A stretch of 38,706 nt of DNA from CAZVFE01 sp964626405 (GCA_964626405.1 CAZVFE010000010.1:1-38706); one strand, 5' to 3'. Numbered from the stretch's first letter, positions 8,616 to 17,261 are shown. The notes: a model not told the origin generated them from the letters alone. Numbers and translations are program-made.

Positions 8616-8647
8616 TTTTTTAGATAAGTGTAAAAATAATATTTTTG
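8616..8647 (+). promoter_or_regulatory. Putative pgmB promoter with palindrome
   Basis: TATTTTTG at 8640-8647 matches the Bacteroidota -7 element TAnnTTTG exactly. The -33 box is poor (a T-run near 8616-8620, with no G). The predicted leader is about 45 bases. A perfect 15-base palindrome (AAAAATAATATTTTT, 8632-8646) covers both this -7 box and the divergent GH13 one. Confidence 0.5.
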
Positions 8648-8663
8648 TGAAAAATTAATCAAA
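8631..8663 (-). promoter_or_regulatory. Putative promoter of the GH13-MFS-dehydratase-SDR operon
   Basis: On the minus strand, TTTG (8663-8660) is followed after 21 bases by TATTTTTA (8638-8631), one base away from the Bacteroidota -7 element TAnnTTTG. The predicted start lies about 45 bases upstream of the GH13 ATG. It lies back to back with the pgmB promoter. Confidence 0.4.
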
Positions 8664-8696
8664 TAAAGCATTTTTATTTTCAATAAAATTTAAATT

Positions 8697-9350
8697 ATGG
8701 GGTATAAAGGATTGATATTCGATTTGGATGGAGTATTGGTAGACACGGCAATTTATCATTTTGAGGCATGGAAAAATTTAGGGAAGAATTTTGGTTATGA
8801 ATTGAGTCATGAACAAAATGAAAATTTAAAAGGTATATCTCGAAAAGAATCCTTAGAAAAAATCCTTAATTGGGCAGAATTTAGTGAATTTACAGAAGAT
8901 CAATTTAATAATTGGTTGATAGAAAAAAATGAAAATTATTTAGAACTTATTTCAAATATGAATCCCTCCGAGGTATTACCTGGTGCGGAGGACTTCATCA
9001 AAGAAGCAAAGAAAGAGGGATTTAAAATATCGCTTGGTTCTGCAAGTAAAAATTCAAGAATAATTTTGGAAAAAACCGGACTAATAGGATTATTTGATGA
9101 AATTGTCGATGGGAATATAGTTACAAAATCAAAACCCAATCCGGAGGTTTTTTTAAAAGGAGCCGAATTATTGAATTTACATCCAAATGAATGCATTGTC
9201 TTTGAAGATGCGTTGGCTGGAATAGAGGCTGCCAAATTAGCAGGAATGTTGGCAATAGGAATAGGAGAGAGTCATATACTAACAAATGCCGACCTTTGTT
9301 TTCAAAGCTTTTTGGAAATCAAACTTAAAAAAATTACAGAAACAGTTTAG
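8697..9350 (+). CDS. pgmB: Beta-phosphoglucomutase
   Basis: A cytoplasmic HAD-superfamily mutase that turns beta-D-glucose-1-phosphate into glucose-6-phosphate. The HAD nucleophile and acid/base are D9 and D11 in FDLDGV. GISRKES, in the cap domain, is the beta-PGM substrate loop (GxSRxxS). GSASKNS, KSKPNP and FEDALAGIEAA are HAD motifs II, III and IV. The length of 217 residues is normal for the family. The next gene is a GH65 maltose phosphorylase, whose product is exactly this enzyme's substrate, so the pairing supports both calls. It is divergent from the amylase operon and has a good -7 box upstream. Confidence 0.93.
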   Translation: MGYKGLIFDLDGVLVDTAIYHFEAWKNLGKNFGYELSHEQNENLKGISRKESLEKILNWAEFSEFTEDQFNNWLIEKNENYLELISNMNPSEVLPGAEDFIKEAKKEGFKISLGSASKNSRIILEKTGLIGLFDEIVDGNIVTKSKPNPEVFLKGAELLNLHPNECIVFEDALAGIEAAKLAGMLAIGIGESHILTNADLCFQSFLEIKLKKITETV

Positions 9351-9379
9351 CACTCTGTTCGCTTTAAATAAAACTATCT

Positions 9380-9387
9380 TATTTTTG
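9380..9387 (+). promoter_or_regulatory. -7 element for the GH65 gene
   Basis: TATTTTTG fits TAnnTTTG exactly, 27 bases before the ATG at 9415 and just after the pgmB stop. No clean TTTG lies at the expected -33 position, so it may be an internal promoter or a chance match in AT-rich DNA. Confidence 0.4.
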
Positions 9388-9414
9388 TAGATTATTCAAA
9401 TATCAGGTTAAAAT

Positions 9415-11715
9415 ATGAAGGAATACTTAAGTCACCATAATTGGAAAATTGTGGAAGAGGGTTTTCATCCAGAATTCAATGAAATAACTGAATCTATCTT
9501 TTCTTTAGGAAATGGTAGAATGGGTCAAAGGGGAAATTTCGAAGAAAAATTTACTGGAAAAAGTTTGCAAGGAAATTATGTTGCTGGTGTTTATTACCCT
9601 GATAAAACACGTGTGGGTTGGTGGAAAAACGGATATCCTGAATATTTTGCAAAAGTATTAAATGCAACCAATTGGATTGGTTTAAATATTAAAATTGATA
9701 ATATTGAGATAGATATAAATCAATTGTCAGTTATAAATTTTTATCGAGAATTGGATATGCAACACGGTTTACTCAATCGTAATATGGTTGTAGAATTACC
9801 GGGTGGAAAACAAATTGAAATAAATAGTACTCGATTAAATAATATCGTTTGGGATGAATCAGGAGCTTTAAAATATACTATCAAAGCTTTAAACTTCTCT
9901 GGAAAATTAGAAATTGAAGCATATTTAGATGGGGATATTAAAAATAGAGACTCTAATTATGATGAAAAATTTTGGGATCCAATAAAATCTTTCGGTGAAA
10001 ATAATGAGTCATTTGTTTGGTTAAAAACTAAAAAAACGGGATTTGAGGTATTAACAGCTCAAAGTATAAAAATTATTAAAGGTGGAGAAATAGTAAATTT
10101 AAATTCCAAGGCAGTTGTTCAATCAAAATATACTGGCTTGAATTATGAATTACCTATTTCTGAAGGACAAGAAATTTCAATTGAAAAATTTGCTATTAAT
10201 TTAAGTTCTGAAAACCACGATACAAGTGAATTTGAGTCAGTAGCCTTTAATTATTTAAATAAAATTGTTGAAAAAGGATTTGAGCAATTAAAAAATGATC
10301 ATGCTAATGCTTGGCTGGAAAAGTGGGCGAGTAATGATATTGAAATAAAAGGAGATGTTGCTGCACAACAAGGAATTCGTTTCAATATTTTTCAATTAAA
10401 TCAAACCTATACAGGTAAGGATATCAGATTAAATATTGGTCCAAAGGGATTTACTGGAGAAAAGTACGGAGGAACAACCTATTGGGATACCGAAGCATAT
10501 TGTGTACCATTTTATTTATCCACTTCAAGTAAGGATGTTTCAAAAAATTTATTGATTTATCGTTGGAAGCATTTGGATCGTGCGATTGAAAATGCGGAAA
10601 AACTTGGATTTACCAATGGGGCTGCCTTATATCCTATGGTAACCATCAATGGGGAAGAATGCCATAATGAATGGGAAATCACTTTTGAAGAAATCCATAG
10701 AAATGGGGCTATTGCCTATGCAATCTATGATTATGTAAATTATACTGGAGATAGAGAGCATTTAGCAGATTATGGATTTGAGGTATTATTTGGTATAGCA
10801 CGTTTTTGGGCACAAAGATTTAATTATTCTCAACAAAAAGGGAAATATGTAATGTTGGGAGTAACAGGTCCTAACGAATACGAAAATAATGTAAACAATA
10901 ATTGGTATACGAATTATATTGCTCGTTGGTGTTTAGAATATACCTTGGAGGTTTACGAAGAAATACGAAAGAATTATCCTGAAAAAGCTGAGGAAAAATT
11001 CGTTAAAACGAAATTATCTTTACTAGAATTAGATAAATTCAAGGAGATTATCCAGAATATTTATTTACCTGAGGATGAAAAATTAGGCGTATTTTTACAA
11101 CAAGATGGTTTCTTGGATAAAGATATCATACCTGTTTCTGATTTAGATCCAAAAGAACTGCCATTAAATCAAAAATGGTCTTGGGATAGAATTTTACGTT
11201 CATGTTATATTAAACAGGCAGATGTTTTACAAGGAATGTATTTCTTTGAAGACAATTTTAGCCTAGAGCAAATTCAAAAGAACTTTGACTTTTACGAACC
11301 AATTACTGTTCATGAGTCTTCTTTAAGTCCTTGTATCCACAGTATTCTTGCGGCAAGATTAGGAAGAAAGGAAAAATCATATGAACTATACAGAAGAGCA
11401 TCTCGTTTAGATTTGGATGATTATAATAATGACACAGAAGATGGTTGTCATATTACTTCTATGGCAGGAACTTGGATGACAGTAGTTCGAGGTTTTGGAG
11501 GCTTAAAAGTAAAAGATAATTTATTACATTTAAATCCATTCTTACCAGCAAATTGGAATTCTTATTCTTTTAAAATTAATTTCAGAGAAAATCAATTAGA
11601 AATTAATGTCGAAGAAAATAAAGTAAGAATTTTAAATTTAAAAGGGCCAAGTATTCGTTTAATTTTAAATGGAAAAGCATTAGAAATTAATTCAGAAATA
11701 TTGGTAAATATTTAA
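9415..11715 (+). CDS. Maltose phosphorylase (GH65)
   Basis: A cytoplasmic GH65 inverting phosphorylase that splits maltose with phosphate into glucose and beta-glucose-1-phosphate. Its 766 residues match the family: an N-terminal beta-sandwich to about 270, a linker, an (alpha/alpha)6 barrel, and a small C-terminal beta domain. GPNEYENNVNNNWY contains the catalytic acid E488, equivalent to E487 of the Lactobacillus brevis enzyme. The loop ECHNEWEITFEEIHRNGA is the maltose-type specificity loop; trehalose and kojibiose phosphorylases differ there. It follows pgmB on the same strand, which completes the route to glucose-6-phosphate. A strong terminator follows the stop. Kojibiose or nigerose as substrate is less likely given the loop. 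Confidence 0.92.
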   Translation: MKEYLSHHNWKIVEEGFHPEFNEITESIFSLGNGRMGQRGNFEEKFTGKSLQGNYVAGVYYPDKTRVGWWKNGYPEYFAKVLNATNWIGLNIKIDNIEIDINQLSVINFYRELDMQHGLLNRNMVVELPGGKQIEINSTRLNNIVWDESGALKYTIKALNFSGKLEIEAYLDGDIKNRDSNYDEKFWDPIKSFGENNESFVWLKTKKTGFEVLTAQSIKIIKGGEIVNLNSKAVVQSKYTGLNYELPISEGQEISIEKFAINLSSENHDTSEFESVAFNYLNKIVEKGFEQLKNDHANAWLEKWASNDIEIKGDVAAQQGIRFNIFQLNQTYTGKDIRLNIGPKGFTGEKYGGTTYWDTEAYCVPFYLSTSSKDVSKNLLIYRWKHLDRAIENAEKLGFTNGAALYPMVTINGEECHNEWEITFEEIHRNGAIAYAIYDYVNYTGDREHLADYGFEVLFGIARFWAQRFNYSQQKGKYVMLGVTGPNEYENNVNNNWYTNYIARWCLEYTLEVYEEIRKNYPEKAEEKFVKTKLSLLELDKFKEIIQNIYLPEDEKLGVFLQQDGFLDKDIIPVSDLDPKELPLNQKWSWDRILRSCYIKQADVLQGMYFFEDNFSLEQIQKNFDFYEPITVHESSLSPCIHSILAARLGRKEKSYELYRRASRLDLDDYNNDTEDGCHITSMAGTWMTVVRGFGGLKVKDNLLHLNPFLPANWNSYSFKINFRENQLEINVEENKVRILNLKGPSIRLILNGKALEINSEILVNI

Positions 11716-11734
11716 AATAAGACAGAATTTAATT

Positions 11735-11782
11735 AAAAATCCGAGATTAATGACAATATGTCATAATTCCTCGGATTTTTTT
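11735..11782 (+). terminator. Terminator after the GH65 gene
   Basis: A long, nearly continuous hairpin. The arm AAAAATCCGAG (11735-11745) pairs with CTCGGATTTTT (11770-11780), with further inner pairing ATGACA/TGTCAT, and is followed by a T-run. It separates the sugar genes from dnaK. Confidence 0.85.
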
Positions 11783-11829
11783 ATTTGGCATCAAGATTGC
11801 AATTACTTTAGGTAAACAATTTAAATTAT

Positions 11830-13722
11830 ATGGGAAAAATTATAGGAATCGATTTAGGAACCACCAATTCATGTGTGGCAGTAATGGAAGGGAATGAGGC
11901 AGTAGTAATTGCCAATTCTGAAGGAAGAAGAACGACTCCATCAATCGTAGCATTTTTAGATAATGGAGAAAGAAAAGTAGGTGATCCTGCAAAACGTCAG
12001 GCTATTACCAACCCAAGAAATACAATTTCTTCAGTAAAGAGATTTATGGGAAAAAAATATTCAGAGGTAAGTTCTGAATTAAAAACCATTTCATATCAGG
12101 TTGAACAAGGAAATAATGATACACCGAGAGTAAAAATTGGTGATAGACAATACACTCCACAAGAAATTTCTGCTCAAATTTTAACAAAAATGAAGCAGAC
12201 AGCAGAGGACTATTTAGGACAAAGTGTTACTGAAGCGGTAATTACAGTTCCAGCATATTTCAATGATTCTGAAAGACAAGCAACGAAAGAGGCAGGGCAA
12301 ATCGCAGGTTTAGAGGTAAAGAGAATTATCAATGAGCCTACAGCTGCAGCATTAGCTTATGGTGTTGATAAGGAAGGAAAGGATATGAAAATTGCTGTTT
12401 TCGACTTAGGGGGTGGTACTTTTGATATTTCAATCTTGGAATTAGGAGATGGAGTATTTGAAGTAAAATCAACTGATGGAGATACGCACTTAGGAGGAGA
12501 TGATTTTGATCAAGTAATTATCAATTGGTTGGCTGAGGAATTCATCAATGATGAAAATATTGATTTAAGAAAAGATCCAATGGCACTTCAAAGATTGAAA
12601 GAAGCTGCAGAAAAGGCAAAAATTGAATTATCTTCTTCAGGAAATACGGAAATTAACTTGCCTTATATTATGCCAGTTGATGGAGTTCCTAAGCACTTGG
12701 TTAGATCATTATCAAAGGCAAAATTTGAGCAATTAGCTGATACTTTAGTTCAAAGAACTTTAGAACCGTGTAAGCGTGCTATGAAAAATGCAGGTTATAC
12801 GAATGCAGATATAGATGAGGTAATCCTAGTAGGAGGATCAACACGTATTCCAAAAATTCAGGAGGAAGTTGAGAAATTCTTTGGTAAAAAGCCATCAAAG
12901 GGAGTAAATCCGGACGAGGTTGTTGCAATTGGAGCAGCTATTCAAGGGGGAGTTTTAACTGGAGAGGTTAAAGATGTACTTTTATTAGATGTAACTCCTT
13001 TATCTTTAGGAATTGAAACTATGGGTGGTGTATTCACAAAATTAATTGAAGCAAATACAACAATCCCTTCTAAAAAGTCTGAAACATTCTCAACTGCTGC
13101 AGATAATCAACCTTCAGTTGAATTAAATGTATTGCAAGGAGAAAGACCAATGGCTAAGGATAACCGTTCTTTAGGAAGATTCCACTTAGATGGTATTCCT
13201 GCTGCACCAAGAGGAGTTCCTCAAATCGAAGTTACTTTTGACATTGATGCAAATGGTATATTAAATGTTTCTGCAAAAGATAAAGGAACTGGTAAAGAGC
13301 AGAAAATTAGAATTGAATCTTCAAGTGGTCTAACAGACGAGGAAATTGAAAAAATGCGTAATGAGGCAAAAGCCAATGAAGCAGCAGATAAGGCAGAAAA
13401 AGAAAAAGTAGAAAAGGTTAATTCTGCAGACGCAATGATTTTCCAATCTGAAAAGCAATTAAAAGAATATGGCGAGAAATTGTCAGAAGGTAATAAAACT
13501 GCGATAGAATCAGCTTTGGCAGAATTAAAAACTGCTCATGGATCACAGGATTTAGCTGGAATAGATGCGGCATTAGAGAAATTAAATGGAGCATGGCAAG
13601 CAGCTTCTCAGGAGATGTATGCAGCTGGAAATGAACAGGGAGGCGCAAATCCACAAGGAGGAGCAGATTCTAGTTCTGATTCAACTGAGGCAGAAGATGT
13701 TTCTTTTGAAGAAGTAAAATAA
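11830..13722 (+). CDS. dnaK: Chaperone DnaK (Hsp70)
   Basis: The cytoplasmic Hsp70 ATPase chaperone that works with DnaJ and GrpE to fold and rescue proteins. It opens with IGIDLGTTNSCV (phosphate 1 motif). The nucleotide-binding domain continues with FDLGGGTFDIS and ILVGGSTRIPKI. The linker VLLLDVTP (about residue 385) leads to the substrate-binding domain, and the C-terminal lid ends with a Gly/Ser/Glu-rich tail and EEVK. The length of 630 residues is normal. It stands alone between two terminators, with no grpE, dnaJ or hrcA nearby. A TTTG at 11784 and TACTTTAG at 11804-11811 could be a promoter, but their 16-base spacing is short. Confidence 0.97.
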   Translation: MGKIIGIDLGTTNSCVAVMEGNEAVVIANSEGRRTTPSIVAFLDNGERKVGDPAKRQAITNPRNTISSVKRFMGKKYSEVSSELKTISYQVEQGNNDTPRVKIGDRQYTPQEISAQILTKMKQTAEDYLGQSVTEAVITVPAYFNDSERQATKEAGQIAGLEVKRIINEPTAAALAYGVDKEGKDMKIAVFDLGGGTFDISILELGDGVFEVKSTDGDTHLGGDDFDQVIINWLAEEFINDENIDLRKDPMALQRLKEAAEKAKIELSSSGNTEINLPYIMPVDGVPKHLVRSLSKAKFEQLADTLVQRTLEPCKRAMKNAGYTNADIDEVILVGGSTRIPKIQEEVEKFFGKKPSKGVNPDEVVAIGAAIQGGVLTGEVKDVLLLDVTPLSLGIETMGGVFTKLIEANTTIPSKKSETFSTAADNQPSVELNVLQGERPMAKDNRSLGRFHLDGIPAAPRGVPQIEVTFDIDANGILNVSAKDKGTGKEQKIRIESSSGLTDEEIEKMRNEAKANEAADKAEKEKVEKVNSADAMIFQSEKQLKEYGEKLSEGNKTAIESALAELKTAHGSQDLAGIDAALEKLNGAWQAASQEMYAAGNEQGGANPQGGADSSSDSTEAEDVSFEEVK

Positions 13723-13735
13723 ATAAATAGAATTA

Positions 13736-13772
13736 TAAAAAAAGAGCCTTGAAATTTCTTGGCTCTTTTTTT
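13736..13772 (+). terminator. Terminator after dnaK, probably bidirectional
   Basis: AAAAAAAGAGCC (13737-13748) pairs with GGCTCTTTTTTT (13761-13772) around an inner GAAATTTC. The flanking A-run and T-run allow it to work in both directions. The stop codon of the converging XdhC-family gene lies at its right edge. Confidence 0.88.
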
Positions 13773-14733
13773 ATTTATTTACTATTTTCAATATTTCACT
13801 GAAAATTGAAATTGCTATTTGATATGGACCTTCTGCTCCAATTTTCAAACCAATTGGTGTCGAAACCTCCATATCATCAAAAATATCCCTTGTATTCGGA
13901 TCAACTAAACCCATTAGTTTTTCCCACCTTTTTAAGGGACCTAAGGAGCCAAAATAAGCGAATTGTTTATATTTCGCTAAATTATTTAAAATAGAAATAT
14001 CTCGGTCAACATCATGTGTCATCATAATTATTAGATGTTCCGAACTTATTGGTAAATCATCATCCCAATTATAAAAGGCAAAACACCTTGATTTTAATTG
14101 AGGACTCATTTTATTAGTATTTCCTACCCAGTTTATTCGCCAACCTAAATTTAAACCCATTTCAATAACAGAAGGGGAATCAAAGCTTACTCCAAATACC
14201 CATAATTGATAAATAGGTTTTATATATTCCTTAAAACTAATTTCATCTGATAAACTAGCTTCATTTCGTTCCATTTTTATTTTTTCTTTGAATACGGTAT
14301 GAGTCAGTTTTTGAGAATGATTCTTTAAATTCCATTGATGTTCTATATAACCTCCATTTTTTGAATTTAAAATTTCTTTTAAAACGTGAATGAACGAAAC
14401 GATGGCTTCTCTATTGGATTCTAAGATAATATCGATTTTACCATTGCAGCCTAAACCAACACCTAATTGAAAGGGGTCATCCTCTCTCGTATCATAAGTT
14501 ATTAATAAGGATTTTTCTTCAATAATGGCTTTTTGGGCTTTTTTTAACAAATCACCTTCTAAACAGCCTCCAGAAATTCCACCTATCCAGGTACCATCCT
14601 CTAAAACCAACATTCTTGCTCCTGATGAACGATAAGCCGAACCTTCTACTTGAATAATAGTAGCCAAAGCAAATTGAATATTCTCATCCAATCTATTCTC
14701 CACTTCACGAATTATGTCAATCCATTCCTTCAT
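13771..14733 (-). CDS. XdhC/CoxI-family protein
   Basis: A 320-residue XdhC/CoxI-family protein. Known XdhC proteins bind molybdenum cofactor, help sulfurate it and insert it into xanthine dehydrogenase. The N-terminal domain has the expected run: GSAYRSSGARMLV (31-43), GGISGGCLEGDL (51-62, C57), YDTREDD, and GVGLGCNGKID (91-101, C96). The C-terminal Rossmann-like domain begins near YQLWVFGVSFDS (about 175-186), where most relatives have a glycine-rich GAGH-type turn; here it is GVSF, which may weaken cofactor binding. The ATG lies inside the end of the cysteine desulfurase gene (17-base overlap), implying coupled translation. R. capsulatus XdhC is known to partner a NifS-type desulfurase. 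No xanthine dehydrogenase subunit is in the window. Confidence 0.85.
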   Translation of the reverse strand: MKEWIDIIREVENRLDENIQFALATIIQVEGSAYRSSGARMLVLEDGTWIGGISGGCLEGDLLKKAQKAIIEEKSLLITYDTREDDPFQLGVGLGCNGKIDIILESNREAIVSFIHVLKEILNSKNGGYIEHQWNLKNHSQKLTHTVFKEKIKMERNEASLSDEISFKEYIKPIYQLWVFGVSFDSPSVIEMGLNLGWRINWVGNTNKMSPQLKSRCFAFYNWDDDLPISSEHLIIMMTHDVDRDISILNNLAKYKQFAYFGSLGPLKRWEKLMGLVDPNTRDIFDDMEVSTPIGLKIGAEGPYQIAISIFSEILKIVNK

Positions 14734-15853
14734 GTAATAATTCTTTAATATTCGAAATTAAATACTCTTTAATAAAATCTATTTCCAATTGATTAGTCAT
14801 TTCTCCAAATGAAATTCGGATAGTTGAAAGGGCATTATTTTCGGAAAGTCCAATGGCCATTCCAACATGGGATGGATTTTTCGTTTTAAAATTACAAGCG
14901 GATCCATTAGAAATAGCTAATTTGTTTAATTTTAAAAATAGTTTTTCCCAATCAATATCTTTAATGGTAAAATTTAAAATTTGAGGAACTGCCTCATGTG
15001 AATTTATTTGAATTCTTTCCCCAAAAGATTCCTTTAAAGATCTTCTTATTTCATTATTCCAAAACTCATATTCAGGTATTTTATTTAATAATTCAGGAAT
15101 TAATTGAAAGGAATTCCCTAAAGCTTCAATTAAAGGGCTAGGCAAGGTTCCTGGTCGAAAACCATATTCTTGTCCACCACCATAATTTAAGGGCTTTAAT
15201 TCGAAATTATTCGATATCATTAAACCGCCAATTCCTTTTGGGCTATATAGTTTATGCCCAGAAAAAGTTATCATATCTGGCAAAGGAAATTCAATAGGTA
15301 ATTTTCCAATACCTTGGGTAAAATCTGAATGAAAACAAATTGAATTATCTTGGGCAATTTTATGGATTTCAGAAATAGGATTGATCGTACCTAATTCATT
15401 ATTTACCCACATCAAGGAAATCAATTTAGTATTTGATTTTATAGAGGAAGTCAATTCATTTAAATCTAAAATTCCCTTTGAATCTGGAGAAAGGAGTGTA
15501 ATTTCCCAACCTTTTTTTTCTAGAGCATAGAATATTTCTAAAACTGCTTTATGTTCAATTTTAGAACTAATAATATGGCCTTTATTTGGAAAATTATTTA
15601 AATAACCTTGAATCGCTAAATTATTAGATTCAGTAGCTCCAGAAGTAAAGATAATTTTAGCTTTAGGATTTTTAAAATATTGTTGAATAGTAAGTCGAGA
15701 CTTTTCAATTATTTCTTCTGATTTCCAACCATAATAATGTAATTCCGATCCTGCATTACCAAAATTATTTTCAAAAGAATCCTTTAATACATCCAGAATT
15801 TTTGGATGAATAGGGCAGGAGGCAGCAAAATCTAAATATATAGGTTTATTCAC
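14717..15853 (-). CDS. Class V (NifS/IscS-type) cysteine desulfurase
   Basis: A PLP enzyme that removes sulfur from cysteine as a persulfide. From a GTG start it has 378 residues, normal for the family. ESNNLA (75-80), DFTQG (177-181), PLP lysine K201 in SGHKLYSPKGIGG, and persulfide cysteine C320 in SNGSACNFKTKNPSHV are all in place. The open frame extends up to a TTG at 15898, but those 15 extra codons would lie inside the rplT terminator and encode an unlikely Phe-rich leader. The GTG at 15853 directly before NKPIYLDFA is therefore preferred. It overlaps the XdhC-family gene by 17 bases. The single-domain form and this partner suggest cofactor sulfuration as well as, or instead of, general Fe-S supply (inference). 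Confidence 0.88.
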   Translation of the reverse strand: MNKPIYLDFAASCPIHPKILDVLKDSFENNFGNAGSELHYYGWKSEEIIEKSRLTIQQYFKNPKAKIIFTSGATESNNLAIQGYLNNFPNKGHIISSKIEHKAVLEIFYALEKKGWEITLLSPDSKGILDLNELTSSIKSNTKLISLMWVNNELGTINPISEIHKIAQDNSICFHSDFTQGIGKLPIEFPLPDMITFSGHKLYSPKGIGGLMISNNFELKPLNYGGGQEYGFRPGTLPSPLIEALGNSFQLIPELLNKIPEYEFWNNEIRRSLKESFGERIQINSHEAVPQILNFTIKDIDWEKLFLKLNKLAISNGSACNFKTKNPSHVGMAIGLSENNALSTIRISFGEMTNQLEIDFIKEYLISNIKELLHEGMD

Positions 15854-15881
15854 AAATAATATTTTTATAAAAATAAAGAAA

Positions 15882-15913
15882 TAAAAAAAGCTGTCCAAAA
15901 TTGAACAGCTTTC
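15882..15913 (-). terminator. Terminator of the thrS-infC-rpmI-rplT operon
   Basis: On the minus strand AAAGCTGT (left arm, about 15913-15906) pairs with ACAGCTTT (about 15895-15888), followed by a run of seven T. It lies about 20 bases beyond the rplT stop. Confidence 0.88.
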
Positions 15914-15933
15914 TTATTATCTCGACAAAACTT

Positions 15934-16278
15934 CTATTTAAGTTTTTGTACGATAGCTTTAAATGCTTCTGGATGATTCATTGCTAGGTCAGCCAATACT
16001 TTTCTATTCATAGTCATACCAGATTGGTTATATTTTCCCATGAATTGAGAGTAAGACATACCTTCTGCACGAACTGCAGCATTGATACGCTGAATCCAAA
16101 GACCTCTAAAGTCTCTTTTCTTTACTTTTCTATCGCGATAGGCATATTGTAATCCTTTCTCGATTTTGTTTTTGGCTACGGTCCAAACGTTTTTACCGCG
16201 ACCATAAAATCCTTTTGCTAGCTTAAGGATTTTTTTTCTTCTTGCTTTTGAAGCAACGTGATTGACACTACGTGGCAT
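15934..16278 (-). CDS. rplT: 50S ribosomal protein L20
   Basis: L20, a primary 23S rRNA-binding protein needed early in 50S assembly. Its 114 residues and high Lys/Arg content are typical. It starts MPRSVNHVASKARRKKILKL and contains KGFYGRGKN and the conserved RDFRGLWIQRINAA. It is last in thrS-infC-rpmI-rplT and is followed by a clear terminator. In other bacteria L20 represses its own operon through an RNA leader; I could not pick out such a structure in the 71 bases between rpmI and rplT. Confidence 0.97.
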   Translation of the reverse strand: MPRSVNHVASKARRKKILKLAKGFYGRGKNVWTVAKNKIEKGLQYAYRDRKVKKRDFRGLWIQRINAAVRAEGMSYSQFMGKYNQSGMTMNRKVLADLAMNHPEAFKAIVQKLK

Positions 16279-16349
16279 ACTAAAATTTGTTTTTTGACAT
16301 GAGGCGCATTAAAAAATGACTTTAGCCTATATCAGGTTGAACAATAAAA

Positions 16350-16556
16350 CTAAAATCCTACAGAAGTTCCTAATAGGGATTCAATTCTGTTAAGGTCTGA
16401 CTTGTGAACAAGTGTATCAGAAACTAGATTACGCTTTTGTTTAGTCGTTTTCTTTGTTAAGATATGGCTGTGGAAAGCATGCTTACGCTTGATTTTACCA
16501 CTACCAGTGACTTTAAAACGCTTCTTAGCTCCTGAATTTGTTTTAATTTTTGGCAT
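16350..16556 (-). CDS. rpmI: 50S ribosomal protein L35
   Basis: L35 of the large subunit, 68 residues, highly basic. It starts MPKIKTNSGAKKRFKVTGSG, followed by KRKHAFHSHILTKKTTKQKRNL, the family's core. It sits between infC and rplT, the standard order. The gaps of about 70 bases on either side are wider than usual in this compact window and could hold regulatory RNA, but no strong hairpin is visible. Confidence 0.96.
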   Translation of the reverse strand: MPKIKTNSGAKKRFKVTGSGKIKRKHAFHSHILTKKTTKQKRNLVSDTLVHKSDLNRIESLLGTSVGF

Positions 16557-16625
16557 TTTTTTAAAAATTAAATTAAAATTGGAACGCGAATTTACGAATT
16601 TATTCTGGAAAAAAAATGTTTAGAC

Positions 16626-17180
16626 TTATTTTTTCGCAGTTTTTGGAGAAAAAATAATGGTCATTCTCTTACCTTCTAATTTAGGTAATGAATCTGGTTT
16701 ACCAAATTCTTCAACTCCTTTAGCAAAGTTAAGTAAAATCATTTCACCTCTCTCTTTAAAAACGATGGTTCTACCCACGAAATGGACATAAGCTTTTACT
16801 TTTGCACCTTCTTTTAAAAAGTTAATACCATGTTTTAATTTAAAATTAAAATCATGTTCATCGGTATTAGGTCCGAAACGAATTTCTTTGATGACAGTTT
16901 TAGTGGCATTTGCTTTGATTTCCTTTTGTTTTTTCTTTTGATCATACTTAAACTTAGCATAGTCAATTATTTTACAAACAGGAGGTTTTGCATTGGGTGA
17001 GATTTCAACAAGGTCTAGGGACTGTTCCTCGGCCATTTCCATAGCCTTTGTAAAGGAATAAATTCCTTGTTCAATATTATCACCTACTAAACGTACTTCT
17101 TGTACTCCGCGGATATTTTGGTTAATTCTATGTGCGTCTTCCTCGCGTTTTACAAATCTTGGATTGGGGCGTAAAGCCAT
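16626..17180 (-). CDS. infC: Translation initiation factor IF-3
   Basis: IF-3 binds the 30S subunit and checks initiator tRNA and start-codon pairing. It has 184 residues. The N-terminal domain includes HRINQNIRGVQEVRLVGDN, DLVEISPNAKPPVCKIIDY and KFKYDQKKKQKE. The C-terminal domain starts at KEIRFGPNTDEHDF and continues through the KLKHGINFL and VGRTIVF segments. It begins at an ordinary ATG (17180), not the AUU that autoregulates infC in E. coli. About 10 extra residues (MALRPNPRFVKREED) precede the canonical start of the domain. An inverted repeat lies between thrS and this gene. Confidence 0.97.
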   Translation of the reverse strand: MALRPNPRFVKREEDAHRINQNIRGVQEVRLVGDNIEQGIYSFTKAMEMAEEQSLDLVEISPNAKPPVCKIIDYAKFKYDQKKKQKEIKANATKTVIKEIRFGPNTDEHDFNFKLKHGINFLKEGAKVKAYVHFVGRTIVFKERGEMILLNFAKGVEEFGKPDSLPKLEGKRMTIIFSPKTAKK

Positions 17181-17221
17181 ATTTTACTTAATAATTTAAA
17201 TTGTACATTGAAAAATTAACT

Positions 17222-17249
17222 GAAAAAACTATCAATTCCAAGTTTTTTC
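17222..17249 (-). repeat. Inverted repeat between thrS and infC
   Basis: GAAAAAACT (17222-17230) and AGTTTTTTC (17241-17249) are perfect 9-base arms around a 10-base loop, starting about 12 bases past the thrS stop. It is AT-rich and without a strong T-tract after it, so it is a weak terminator, attenuator or mRNA-stabilising hairpin at most. Confidence 0.4.
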
Positions 17250-17261
17250 CAAATTTATCAA

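Noticed and set aside
17222..17249. Terminator that would split thrS from infC
   Set aside because: Stem is AT-only with a 10-base loop and no T-run; kept only as an inverted repeat.
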